Part shown: piece after piece, positions 43,972 to 52,205 of the stretch | How the letters are laid out: every line of letters begins with the position of its first letter | How positions within the stretch are numbered: position 1 is the first letter of the stretch | Assembly (NCBI RefSeq): GCF_027052235.1 | Contig: NZ_JALUFF010000057.1 | Span: 25,239 to 89,238, forward strand | DNA: 64,000 nucleotides | Reading direction: 5' to 3' | From: Thermococcus sp. | GTDB lineage: Archaea; Methanobacteriota_B; Thermococci; Thermococcales; Thermococcaceae | The notes under the pieces: model-generated | What the model saw: the letters and a program-made list of their open reading frames with translations, nothing else | Database searches by the model: none | Told to the model about the DNA's origin: nothing | Translations under genes and position numbers: made by a program

Positions 43972-44073
43972 ATGGGTGAGAGAATAGACGTTACGCTCGT
44001 AGAAGTGCTTCACAGGATAGGTGAGATAGAACGGTTCCTAAGGGAGCTTATGGAGGTAACTTCAACTGATTGA
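43972..44073 (+). pseudogene. Decayed antitoxin gene remnant (RelB-like)
   Basis: ATG 43972 opens 33 codons (MGERIDVTLVEVLHRIGEIERF...) ending at a stop after EVTSTD. In a shifted frame the text continues LIEEVEPEYWEVRSI and, further on, NDEFLEWDVVKN, a pattern seen at the C-terminus of archaeal antitoxins (EFxxWEEVK). So an antitoxin gene seems broken by frameshifts. A TATA-like GATTTATTCC precedes it. Confidence 0.45.
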
Positions 44074-44323
44074 GGAAGTTGAACCGGAGTACTGGGAGGT
44101 TCGGTCAATTACATAGCGCTGAAATGACGAGTTCCTTGAGTGGGACGTGGTGAAGAATGGGCTTTGAGAACAAGACTAATGACGTTCAAAAGCTTAAAGG
44201 GCACGGTAACGTCTATAGTCTCCGCGTGGAGGACTATCGGGCTATCTTCGAGTATCACAAATCACAAAAAGGAGAAGAGTAATAAAAATCCTGAAGATTG
44301 GAAAAAGAAAGAACGTTTACTGA
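44074..44323 (+). pseudogene. Decayed RelE/ParE-type toxin gene remnant
   Basis: ATG 44157 opens GFENKTNDVQKLKGHGNVYSLRVEDYRAIFEY before a stop at 44280-44282; in another frame the following bases read KILKIGKRKNVY then stop (44321-44323). Together these are the conserved second half of a RelE-type mRNA interferase (DVxKLKGxxxVYxLRVGDYRxIYE...KIGKRxxVY). The first ~40 residues are missing and there is at least one frameshift, so the toxin is dead. This 396-base stretch (43938-44333) contains no intact gene. Confidence 0.6.
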
Positions 44324-44333
44324 CGTGGTGGAG

Positions 44334-45410
44334 ATGAAGCTCATCCACGACCCGGTTCACGGGGGAATAGAACTTGACGACTTCGCGGTGAGGCTGGTTG
44401 ATACCCCCGAGTTCCAGCGTCTGCGGAGGATAACCCAGCTCGGCCTGGCCTATCTCGTCTATCCATCAGCCAGACATACACGCTTCGAGCACTCCCTCGG
44501 AACTTACCACTTGGCTAGGCTCGTCTCGACTAGAAACCCTGAAATCGATGAGGGTGTTATCTACGCGGCCCTGCTTCACGACCTCGGCCACTACCCATTT
44601 TCCCACACCCTTGAGGCCCTATTCCCTAAGCACGAGGAGAACACGCGCTGGCTCATAAAGCGCGGTGAAATCGGCGATATTCTAGGAGAGAGCTTTTCCA
44701 TCAAGGAGCTTGAGAACCTCCTGAAAAACCCGCTCGTCAGCGGTGACATAGATGCCGACAGGATGGACTACCTCGTGCGCGATGCCTACTACACCGGCGT
44801 CGCCTACGGCATAGTTGACCTTGAAAGGCTTGTGAGAAACCTTCGCTGGGATGGGAACAGGCTTATACTCCTTGAGAAGGGTATCATGGCCGGTCAGAAC
44901 CTTCTCCTTGCGAGGAGCATGATGTATCCCACCGTTTACCAGCACCACACCGCGAGAATCGCCGGAACGATGGTTGTGAAAGCGGTGGAGCTTGAGGGGA
45001 TATCTCTTGGGGAGATACGCTCTATGGATGAGGTTGATCTCGTTGCGAGGCTGAGAAGGGGCGAGAAACCCGAAGTCATGGAGCTTATTAAAGCCGTTGA
45101 TGAGAGGAGGCTCTACAAGCGGGTCCTTTTGAGCAGTGAAGACCCCGGAGGGGACGTTATCGAGGAGCTTAAGGCAGAGCTTGAGGGTGAGTTCGGGCAC
45201 CTCGCCCTTGTTGACTATCCACCAAAGCCCAAGTTCGAGGAGAGGAACGCCTTCGTTCTTGTTGGAGGAGAGGTGAAGAGACTAAGCGACGTTTCTCCAC
45301 TTGTCAGGGCGCTGGTCAATGTCCGGGAGAGTTACTGGCGCTGGGGAGTTTACGCGGAGCCTTCCATCTTCCGGAAAGCTGAGCGGTTTGTCTCCGAAAT
45401 CCTTAAGTAG
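44334..45410 (+). CDS. HD-domain phosphohydrolase (dNTPase/SAMHD1-like)
   Basis: 358 residues from ATG 44334 (GTGGAG ahead). IHDPVHGGIELDDFAVRLVDTPEFQRLRRITQLGLAYLVYPSARHTRFEHSLGTYHLAR holds the first histidine, ALLHDLGHYPFSHTLE the HD pair, and SGDIDADRMDYLVRDAYYTGV the last aspartate. This set is typical of the YpgQ/SAMHD1-type HD enzymes acting on nucleotides. Its ATG overlaps the tail of the toxin remnant, so that event may have changed its upstream control. Confidence 0.85.
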   Translation: MKLIHDPVHGGIELDDFAVRLVDTPEFQRLRRITQLGLAYLVYPSARHTRFEHSLGTYHLARLVSTRNPEIDEGVIYAALLHDLGHYPFSHTLEALFPKHEENTRWLIKRGEIGDILGESFSIKELENLLKNPLVSGDIDADRMDYLVRDAYYTGVAYGIVDLERLVRNLRWDGNRLILLEKGIMAGQNLLLARSMMYPTVYQHHTARIAGTMVVKAVELEGISLGEIRSMDEVDLVARLRRGEKPEVMELIKAVDERRLYKRVLLSSEDPGGDVIEELKAELEGEFGHLALVDYPPKPKFEERNAFVLVGGEVKRLSDVSPLVRALVNVRESYWRWGVYAEPSIFRKAERFVSEILK

Positions 45411-45452
45411 TCCTACGTGCCCCTCCGCCGGCCTGAAGTTCCACCGGGAAAA

Positions 45453-45462
45453 GCTTTATAAC
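45453..45462 (+). promoter_or_regulatory. fusA: TATA box for fusA
   Basis: GCTTTATAAC with a BRE-like GGGAAAA directly upstream, about 50-59 bases before ATG 45512; a strong promoter form as expected for elongation factor 2. Confidence 0.65.
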
Positions 45463-45511
45463 CGGGCCTTTTAAGTTAAGCCGACAAGCTCATCCAAGGA
45501 TGGTGATGTGT

Positions 45512-47710
45512 ATGGGAAGAAGGGAAGAGATGATTGCGAAGATTAAGGAGCTCATGACCCAGCCTGAGAGAATCAGGAACATGGGTATCGCCGCTCACAT
45601 TGACCACGGTAAGACGACCCTGAGCGACAACCTTCTGGCTGGAGCTGGAATGATAAGCGAGGAGCTCGCTGGAAAACAGCTCGTCCTTGACTTCGACGAG
45701 CAGGAGCAGGCAAGGGGAATCACCATCAACGCGGCCAACGTTTCGATGGTTCACGAGTACGAGGGCAAGGAATACCTCATCAACCTCATCGACACCCCGG
45801 GTCACGTCGACTTCGGCGGTGACGTTACAAGGGCCATGCGTGCGATAGACGGTGCGATTATAGTTGTCGACGCCGTCGAGGGCGTCATGCCCCAGACCGA
45901 GACCGTCCTCAGGCAGGCCCTTCGCGAGTACGTCAAGCCCGTTCTCTTCATCAACAAGGTTGACCGCCTTATAAAGGAGCTCAAGCTCGGGCCGAACGAG
46001 ATACTCCAGAGGTTCGCCAAGATAATCACCGACGTCAACAGGCTCATAAAGCGCTACGCCCCTGAGGAGTTCAAGAACCAGTGGATGGTTAGGGTCGAGG
46101 ACGGAAGCGTCGCTTTCGGCAGTGCATACTACAACTGGGCGCTCAGTGTGCCCTTCATGAAGAAGACCGGCGTCACCTTCAAGGACATTGTCGAGCTTAC
46201 CAACGCCGGTGATTTAAAGACCCTCAGGAAGAAGGCACCGCTGCACGTCGTGGTTCTCGATATGGTTGTCAGACACCTCCCGAACCCGGTTGAGGCCCAG
46301 AAGTACAGGATTCCGCACCTCTGGAGGGGTGACATAAACAGCGAGGTCGGCCAAGCCATGCTTCGCTGTGATCCAAAGGGCAAGATGGTCATGGTCGTCA
46401 CCAAGATAATCATCGACAAGCACGCCGGTGAGGTAGCAACTGGAAGAGTCTGGAGCGGAACCGTGAAGAGCGGAATGGAGGTCTACCTCATCAACAGCAA
46501 GAGAAAAGCCAGAATACAGCAAGTCGGTATCTACATGGGCCCGGAGAGGATAAACATGGAGGCTGTTCCCGCTGGTAACATCGTCGCGGTAACCGGTCTC
46601 CGCGATGCGATGGCCGGTGAGACCGTCGCCCAGGAGCCGATAGAGCCCTTTGAGGCCCTCCACTACGTGAGCGAGCCGGTTGTTACCGTGGCAATTGAGG
46701 CGAAGAACGTCAAGGATCTCCCGAGGCTCATCGAGGCCCTGAGACAGCTCGCCAAGGAAGACCCAACTCTGCACGTCAAGATCGACGAGGAGACAGGCCA
46801 GCACCTCCTCAGCGGTATGGGTGAGCTCCACCTTGAGGTCAAGCTCGTCAAGCTCAAGGAGGACTGGAAGATAGACGTCGACGTTAGCCCACCGATAGTC
46901 GTCTACCGCGAGAGCATCAGCAGACCGAGCCCAATCGTCGAGGGGAAGTCCCCGAACAAGCACAACAGGTTCTACATCACCGTCGAGCCAATGCCGGACG
47001 AGATATACCAGGCCATCCGCGAGGGAATAATCCCCGAGGGCAGGCCCAAGAACCCGAAGGAGGTCGCTAAAAAGCTCGCCGAACTCGGAATGGACTACGA
47101 GATGGCCAAGGGCATCGTTGACGTCTACAACGGCAACATGTTCTTCGACAACACCAAGGGTATCCAGTACCTCAACGAGGTCATGGACCTGCTCGTGGAC
47201 GGCTTCCACATGGCGATGGACGAGGGACCGCTGGCTAGGGAGCCGGTCATGAAGGTCATCGTCAGGCTTCACGATGCGAAGATCCACGAGGACAACGTCC
47301 ACCGCGGTCCGGCCCAGATTTACCCCGCGATAAGGACGGCGATCCACTGTGCCATGATGAAGGCCGGTCCGGTCCTCTACGAGCCCTACCAGAAGGTCAT
47401 CATCAACGTGCCCTACGAGTACATGGGTGCAGTCAGCAGGGAGATCAACCAGAGGCGCGGTCAGCTCATCGATATGAGGCAGGAAGGAGAGGTCATGATA
47501 ATCATCGCCGAGGCGCCGGTCGCGGAGATGTTCGGGTTCGCCGGAGCGATACGTGGTGCCACCAGCGGAAGGGCCCTCTGGAGCACCGAGCACGCCGGCT
47601 TCAAGCGCGTTCCAACCGAGCTCGCCCAGCAGATAATCAGACAGATACGCCAGAGGAAGGGCCTCGACCCGAACCCGCCGACCGAGAAGGACGTCTGCCC
47701 GCAGCAGTGA
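45512..47710 (+). CDS. fusA: Translation elongation factor aEF-2
   Basis: 732 residues, the usual archaeal length. GTPase motifs AHIDHGKTT (G1), RGITI (G2), DTPGHVDF (G3), NKVDR (G4) lie in the first 150 residues. Domain IV carries [13 protein letters not shown], with the histidine that becomes diphthamide. It drives ribosomal translocation. ATG 45512 gives the family N-terminus [14 protein letters not shown]. In most Thermococcales known to me tuf and rps10 follow; here they are separated by a restriction-modification island. Confidence 0.97.
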   Translation: MGRREEMIAKIKELMTQPERIRNMGIAAHIDHGKTTLSDNLLAGAGMISEELAGKQLVLDFDEQEQARGITINAANVSMVHEYEGKEYLINLIDTPGHVDFGGDVTRAMRAIDGAIIVVDAVEGVMPQTETVLRQALREYVKPVLFINKVDRLIKELKLGPNEILQRFAKIITDVNRLIKRYAPEEFKNQWMVRVEDGSVAFGSAYYNWALSVPFMKKTGVTFKDIVELTNAGDLKTLRKKAPLHVVVLDMVVRHLPNPVEAQKYRIPHLWRGDINSEVGQAMLRCDPKGKMVMVVTKIIIDKHAGEVATGRVWSGTVKSGMEVYLINSKRKARIQQVGIYMGPERINMEAVPAGNIVAVTGLRDAMAGETVAQEPIEPFEALHYVSEPVVTVAIEAKNVKDLPRLIEALRQLAKEDPTLHVKIDEETGQHLLSGMGELHLEVKLVKLKEDWKIDVDVSPPIVVYRESISRPSPIVEGKSPNKHNRFYITVEPMPDEIYQAIREGIIPEGRPKNPKEVAKKLAELGMDYEMAKGIVDVYNGNMFFDNTKGIQYLNEVMDLLVDGFHMAMDEGPLAREPVMKVIVRLHDAKIHEDNVHRGPAQIYPAIRTAIHCAMMKAGPVLYEPYQKVIINVPYEYMGAVSREINQRRGQLIDMRQEGEVMIIIAEAPVAEMFGFAGAIRGATSGRALWSTEHAGFKRVPTELAQQIIRQIRQRKGLDPNPPTEKDVCPQQ

Positions 47711-47713
47711 GTT

Positions 47714-47768
47714 CATTGTTTCGTTGACTGTTTCATTTCTATCGTTTTTCTATTGCTTTTTTAATTAG
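47714..47768 (+). terminator. T-rich terminator after fusA
   Basis: Successive T runs (catttctatcgtttttc, attgcttttttaatt) begin just after the fusA stop, as in archaeal oligo-T termination. Base composition changes to AT-rich exactly here. The rest of the gap to 47921 is AT-rich with only TATA-like sequence (AATTTTTAAAAGG near 47775). Confidence 0.5.
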
Positions 47769-47921
47769 CTAAAATTTTTAAAAGGAAATACCCCGGAGAA
47801 TATAAATGGTAATTACTTGGTAGACCTATCCCGCATATCCGAAACTTTATCAATTACAGCTACTACGTTGAGATAGAGTTGCATAGTTGTAATAACAAAA
47901 AATCTTAGGGGGAGTGGAGGG

Positions 47922-49238
47922 ATGGATAATATCAGGCAACAAACACTACTTGAGTATGTGCATAGTACAAAAATAAACGATAATGTAACATGGAGACCTA
48001 ATGACACGAATTTTGTAGATAATATGTCCCTCCCCATTCATAGGTGGTTCCGTTTCCCAGCGGGTTTTTCTGCAGAGTGGGTTAAGAAGGTCATAAAATG
48101 GAGGTTAACGCAACAAGGAGATAATGATATTACCGTGTTGGATCCTTTTGCTGGAACAGGGACTACAATCCTTGCTGCAGAAGAACTGGGTATAAGGGCA
48201 TATGGTATAGAGGCACATCCGTTTATTGGGAAAATTGCTACAATTAAGTTATCTTGGAAGGATGTAAATATTAATAATCTAAATACACTTGCAATGAAAG
48301 TGCTGAATGCTGCCAAGTCTAAAAAATGGGAATTAGTGGAGTATCCCTCTCTCATCAGAAGAATGTATCCAACTAATGTGTTGGAAGATTTAAACTCTTT
48401 GAGGTTGGCATGGCAGTTTTATAATGATGATTCCCCCGAATCTAAAATCATATGGCTTGCTATCACAGCTATACTTCGTCAAACTTCGAATAAGGGTACT
48501 GCCCCATGGCAGTATGTTCTGCCCAATAAAAAGAAGAAAACATACCTTTCCCCATATTTAGCATTTCAGAAACAGATTTCTATAATGATCCAAGACATTG
48601 AATACTTCCAAAAAAATGCACGGCCAACAGGAGCATTAATCCAAGATGATATCCGTTACACCCATAAAATTCCTTCCAACAGTGTGGATTTAATTATAAC
48701 ATCTCCTCCTTATGCAAACAATTATGATTATGCAGATGCAGTAAGATTAGAGTTAAGTTTCTGGGGGGAAGTTAATACTTGGAGAGATCTTCACGAAAAA
48801 GCGAGAAAGTACTTGATAAGATCTTGCACGCAGCACTTTTCATATGAAAATGTCAAATTGGAGCAGTTATTAAACAACCTAAAACACACGCCAATATATG
48901 ATGATTTAAAAGACGTTTGTTATAAATTAGCAGAGGAGAGATTAAAACATGGGGGAAAAAAGAAATATCACCTAATGGTTGCAGCATATTTTTATGATTT
49001 GTATCTAGCTCTGAAAAACATGAGACGTATGTGCAAACAAGATTGCACTATGGCAATTGTTATTGGGGATTCTGCTCCATATGGAATTTACGTCCCTGTT
49101 GAGGAGTGGCTAGGTAGGTTAGCTATTCATGTTGGTTTTAATAAGTACTATTTTGAAAAAATACGGGACAGAAATATAAAATGGAAAACTAGAAAACATA
49201 ACGTTCCATTAAAAGAGGGAATCCTTTGGGTGAGGTGA
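47922..49238 (+). CDS. DNA methyltransferase (N4-cytosine/N6-adenine type)
   Basis: 438 residues. Motif I DPFAGTGTT is at residues 74-82 and motif IV TSPPYANNYDY near 260-270, so the SAM region precedes the catalytic region with about 180 residues between, room for a target-recognition domain (alpha-like order). SPPY is most common in N4-cytosine enzymes but N6-adenine is possible. Codon use is AT-rich and unlike all neighbours, indicating recent acquisition. An A/G-rich AGGGGGAGTGGAGGG site precedes the ATG. It is paired with the nuclease gene 5 bases downstream. Confidence 0.85.
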   Translation: MDNIRQQTLLEYVHSTKINDNVTWRPNDTNFVDNMSLPIHRWFRFPAGFSAEWVKKVIKWRLTQQGDNDITVLDPFAGTGTTILAAEELGIRAYGIEAHPFIGKIATIKLSWKDVNINNLNTLAMKVLNAAKSKKWELVEYPSLIRRMYPTNVLEDLNSLRLAWQFYNDDSPESKIIWLAITAILRQTSNKGTAPWQYVLPNKKKKTYLSPYLAFQKQISIMIQDIEYFQKNARPTGALIQDDIRYTHKIPSNSVDLIITSPPYANNYDYADAVRLELSFWGEVNTWRDLHEKARKYLIRSCTQHFSYENVKLEQLLNNLKHTPIYDDLKDVCYKLAEERLKHGGKKKYHLMVAAYFYDLYLALKNMRRMCKQDCTMAIVIGDSAPYGIYVPVEEWLGRLAIHVGFNKYYFEKIRDRNIKWKTRKHNVPLKEGILWVR

Positions 49239-49243
49239 AAACA

Positions 49244-50119
49244 ATGGTTACGTCCCCAGGACATAAACTAGGACAAATGATTGGTAACTTTATAGAGGAA
49301 ATGTTTGGGAAAGATTTAGTCTCTTTTTCTCAGAGGCATGGATTTTATTGCGATAGAAAAGGACCACGACCAAAAGTAAGAGGTAAAAAAAAGAAAGTAA
49401 CATGGATAGACAATAAGGGAAACCCCCATGACATGGATTTTGTTATTGAGAAGGATGGCTCTTTTGAACGAAGAGGTAAACCTGTGGCATTTATAGAACT
49501 AGCTTGGAGAAGATACACAAAACATTCTCGCAATAAAGCTGGTGAGATAGAAGGAGCCCTGCTGCCTCTCAGAGAGACATATAAAGACACCTGTTCATTT
49601 GTTGGTGCAATACTTGCTGGGGAATTTACAGATGGAGGAATCAACCAATTAGTTTCCAATGGTATTCACGTTCTGCATGTACCCTTTAGTGTTATTGTCG
49701 AATGTTTCAAGAGGAAGGATATAGACTTAAATTATCCCGAAGATGCTCCAGATGAAGTAAAAGAGGAACTTATTAGGCGCTGGGAATCTCTATCTGACAA
49801 AGATCTTGAGGATATAGAACAATGCATAAAGGAGAAAATAAAACCCGAATATGACAAATTTATGAATAGCTTAAAACAGTCTTTGTTGAGGCAAGTTGAA
49901 AAAGTCATAGTAATTCCTTTATTCGGAAACGAGAAAATCTTTCATAGAGTAGAAGATGCCATTGAATTCGTTAAGGAATATGCTGAAGTTAATTCTGAGG
50001 AAAATGAATTTAAAGAATATGAAGTATACGTAAAATTTACCGATGGAGATAAAGTCGAGGGTAGATTTCACAGCAAGGATAGAGTGTTACAGTTCTTAAC
50101 AAATTTCATTATTGACTAA
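49244..50119 (+). CDS. Probable type II restriction endonuclease (PD-(D/E)xK-like)
   Basis: 291 residues from ATG 49244. The likely catalytic core is HDMDFVIE (Asp65) and VAFIELAWRRYTKHSRNKAGEI (Glu85), i.e. D-X19-E-x-A rather than E-x-K; Lys93 in TKH might replace the missing lysine. SLKQSLLRQVEKVIVIPL and a C-terminal beta-rich tail follow. Pairing with a methyltransferase in an AT-rich island supports a restriction role. No specific restriction family was recognised and specificity is unknown. Other reading: a very short-patch or accessory nuclease. Confidence 0.7.
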   Translation: MVTSPGHKLGQMIGNFIEEMFGKDLVSFSQRHGFYCDRKGPRPKVRGKKKKVTWIDNKGNPHDMDFVIEKDGSFERRGKPVAFIELAWRRYTKHSRNKAGEIEGALLPLRETYKDTCSFVGAILAGEFTDGGINQLVSNGIHVLHVPFSVIVECFKRKDIDLNYPEDAPDEVKEELIRRWESLSDKDLEDIEQCIKEKIKPEYDKFMNSLKQSLLRQVEKVIVIPLFGNEKIFHRVEDAIEFVKEYAEVNSEENEFKEYEVYVKFTDGDKVEGRFHSKDRVLQFLTNFIID

Positions 50120-50220
50120 TGAATAGCAAAGTAGAATGTAATTTAGTAGATGCCAATGAACATACTGCTGTTCGGAGCGAAAAATCAATAAAACATGAAA
50201 GGAGGCATAGTAAGTTCAAA

Positions 50221-50244
50221 AACTTTATAGTTAACTTTTTAAAC
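50221..50244 (+). promoter_or_regulatory. Tandem TATA-like boxes before the GC-rich hairpin
   Basis: AACTTTATAG and CTTTTTAAACC lie in tandem within AT-rich sequence, predicting transcription starts near 50252 and 50266, right at the edge of the hairpin region and well before the tuf promoter. Confidence 0.45.
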
Positions 50245-50254
50245 CTGCTTCTCA

Positions 50255-50326
50255 ACTTAGCTCGGAACTCATGAGGCCTCCCCGTAAACGGCGGGTTTCC
50301 CGCCCGAGGGGGCCGAGGTTCGAAAG
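50255..50326 (+). ncRNA. Candidate structured RNA upstream of tuf
   Basis: A GC-rich block in an AT-rich gap. GGCCTCCCC (50274-50282) can pair with GGGGGCC (50308-50314), and GGCGGG (50290-50295) with CCCGCC (50299-50304) around a TTT loop, leaving GTAAAC and CGA as an internal loop. CTCGG (50261-50265) can also pair with CCGAG as an alternative outer stem. Promoter-like boxes sit about 26 bases upstream, and tuf has its own TATA downstream, so this may be an independent small RNA. It shows no clear H/ACA or C/D boxes; identity unknown. Confidence 0.4.
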
Positions 50327-50336
50327 ATTTAAAAAG
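50326..50336 (+). promoter_or_regulatory. tuf: TATA box for tuf
   Basis: ATTTAAAAAG gives a predicted start near 50357, leaving a short leader (about 26 bases) with GGAGGTG before ATG 50383. Confidence 0.6.
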
Positions 50337-50341
50337 CCGTC

Positions 50342-50358
50342 CTAGTCAATCGGACTAG
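50342..50358. promoter_or_regulatory. Inverted repeat at the tuf transcription start
   Basis: CTAGTC-AATCG-GACTAG is a perfect 6-bp dyad with a 5-base spacer, located between the tuf TATA box and the predicted start. This is where archaeal repressors bind, so it may be an operator. Confidence 0.4.
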
Positions 50359-50382
50359 ACCAAAATTTGGAGGTGTTTGAAA

Positions 50383-51669
50383 ATGGCAAAGGAGAAGCCA
50401 CACGTTAATATAGTGTTTATCGGCCACGTCGACCACGGCAAGAGCACCACCATCGGAAGACTGCTCTTCGACACAGCGAACATACCGGAGAACATCATCA
50501 AGAAGTTCGAGGAGATGGGTGAGAAGGGTAAGTCCTTCAAGTTCGCCTGGGTCATGGACAGGCTCAAGGAGGAGCGCGAGAGGGGTATCACCATCGACGT
50601 CGCCCACACCAAGTTCGAGACCCCGCACAGGTACATCACCATCATCGACGCTCCGGGCCACAGGGACTTCGTTAAGAACATGATCACCGGTGCCAGCCAG
50701 GCCGACGCCGCCGTTCTCGTAGTTGCGGTCACCGACGGTGTCATGCCCCAGACCAAGGAGCACGCCTTCCTTGCCAGGACCCTCGGTATCAACCACATCA
50801 TAGTTGCCATCAACAAGATGGACATGGTCAACTACGACCAGAAGGCCTTCGAGAAGGTCAAGGCCCAGGTCGAGAAGCTCCTCAAGATGCTCGGCTACAA
50901 GAACTTCCCGGTCATTCCGATAAGCGCTTGGGAGGGTGACAACGTCGTCAAGAGGAGCGACAAGATGCCCTGGTACAAGGGTCCGACCCTCATCGAGGCC
51001 CTCGACCAGATACCCGAGCCGCCGAAGCCGATCGACAAGCCGCTCCGCATACCGATACAGGACGTCTACTCCATCAAGGGTGTCGGTACCGTCCCGGTTG
51101 GCAGGGTAGAGACCGGTGTGCTCAGGGTTGGCGACGTCGTCATCTTCGAGCCCGCAAGCACGATCTTCCACAAGCCGATTCAGGGTGAGGTTAAGTCCAT
51201 CGAGATGCACCACGAGCCACTCCAGGAGGCCTACCCGGGTGACAACATCGGATTCAACGTCCGTGGCGTTGGTAAGAACGACATAAAGCGCGGTGACGTT
51301 GCCGGACACACTACCAACCCGCCGACCGTTGTCAGGCCGAAGGACACCTTCAAGGCCCAGATCATCGTCCTCAACCACCCGACCGCTATAACCGTCGGCT
51401 ACACCCCGGTGCTCCACGCCCACACCACCCAGGTCGCGGTCAGGTTCGAGCAGATCCTCGCCAAGCTTGACCCGAGGACCGGTAACATCGTCGAGGAGAA
51501 CCCGCAGTTCATCAAGACCGGTGACTCAGCAATCGTCATCCTCAGGCCGACCAAGGCAATGGTCATCGAGCCGGTCAAGGAGATACCGCAGATGGGTCGC
51601 TTTGCTATCCGTGACATGGGCCAGACCGTCGCCGCCGGTATGGTCATCTCCATCCAGAAGGCCGAGTGA
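50383..51669 (+). CDS. tuf: Translation elongation factor aEF-1A
   Basis: 428 residues. GHVDHGKST (G1), DAPGHRDF (G3), NKMDM (G4) in the GTPase domain; beta-barrel domains II and III follow ([34 protein letters not shown]). It delivers aminoacyl-tRNA to the ribosome. ATG 50383 with GGAGGTG spaced six bases. rps10 follows, then a tRNA gene, a conserved order in Thermococcales; fusA, usually adjacent, is separated by the island. Confidence 0.97.
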   Translation: MAKEKPHVNIVFIGHVDHGKSTTIGRLLFDTANIPENIIKKFEEMGEKGKSFKFAWVMDRLKEERERGITIDVAHTKFETPHRYITIIDAPGHRDFVKNMITGASQADAAVLVVAVTDGVMPQTKEHAFLARTLGINHIIVAINKMDMVNYDQKAFEKVKAQVEKLLKMLGYKNFPVIPISAWEGDNVVKRSDKMPWYKGPTLIEALDQIPEPPKPIDKPLRIPIQDVYSIKGVGTVPVGRVETGVLRVGDVVIFEPASTIFHKPIQGEVKSIEMHHEPLQEAYPGDNIGFNVRGVGKNDIKRGDVAGHTTNPPTVVRPKDTFKAQIIVLNHPTAITVGYTPVLHAHTTQVAVRFEQILAKLDPRTGNIVEENPQFIKTGDSAIVILRPTKAMVIEPVKEIPQMGRFAIRDMGQTVAAGMVISIQKAE

Positions 51670-51716
51670 AGGCCTTCTCCCTTTCCATTACTTCCTAAAC
51701 CTTAGGAGGGACGGAA

Positions 51717-52025
51717 ATGCAGAAGGCGAGGATTAAACTTGCGAGCACCAACATTAAGGCCCTCAACGAGGTCACCGATCAGATCAAGCAGATCGCCGAG
51801 AGAACCGGCGTCAGGATGAGCGGACCGATACCGCTTCCAACGAAGAGGATAAGGATTACCACCAGAAAGAGCCCTGACGGAGAAGGAACTGCCACCTTCG
51901 ACAGGTTTGAGCTCCGCGTCCACAAGAGGCTCGTCGATATTGAAGCCGACGAAAGGGCCATGCGCCAGATCATGCGCATCCGCGTTCCGGAAGATGTTAC
52001 CATCGAAATCGAGCTCATCTCATGA
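51717..52025 (+). CDS. rps10: Ribosomal protein S10
   Basis: 102 residues, normal archaeal length: [42 protein letters not shown] and [36 protein letters not shown] are uS10. A strong AGGAGGGACGG site precedes the ATG. It is cotranscribed with tuf, and tRNA-Ser begins 14 bases after its stop. Confidence 0.96.
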   Translation: MQKARIKLASTNIKALNEVTDQIKQIAERTGVRMSGPIPLPTKRIRITTRKSPDGEGTATFDRFELRVHKRLVDIEADERAMRQIMRIRVPEDVTIEIELIS

Positions 52026-52038
52026 TTCCCTTTTATGC

Positions 52039-52125
52039 GCCGGGGTAGCCTAGCCTGGGAAGGCGCGGGCCTGGAGAGTCCGTGGGCGTTAGCCCGCCAG
52101 GGTTCAAATCCCTGCCCCGGCGCCA
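52039..52125 (+). tRNA. tRNA-Ser (anticodon GGA)
   Basis: Acceptor stem GCCGGGG/CCCCGGC, anticodon stem CGGGC/GTCCG with loop CTGGAGA (anticodon GGA, 52073-52075), long variable arm GGGCGTTAGCCC, T-arm AGGGTTCAAATCCCT, discriminator G and encoded CCA. It reads UCC/UCU codons and lies directly behind rps10 without its own obvious promoter, so it is probably processed from the tuf operon transcript. Confidence 0.95.
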
Positions 52126-52205
52126 GCTCCCTTCACTTTTCTCTCCCGGAACTTTCTTGAAAAGGCTACAAAACGAGAATAAGAAGGGGGTAGGCTCAGA
52201 CCGGC

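Noticed and set aside
46214..47716. A 500-codon open frame antisense to fusA
   Set aside because: It mirrors the strongly biased codons of aEF-2, has no promoter or ribosome site, and its product is low-complexity L/V/D/H-rich.
50312..50324. GGTTCGAAA resembling a tRNA T-loop, a possible integration scar
   Set aside because: No matching acceptor or anticodon parts and no direct repeat at the other island edge.
50329..51423. A 364-codon open frame antisense to tuf
   Set aside because: Same codon-bias shadow effect; it runs over the tuf promoter.
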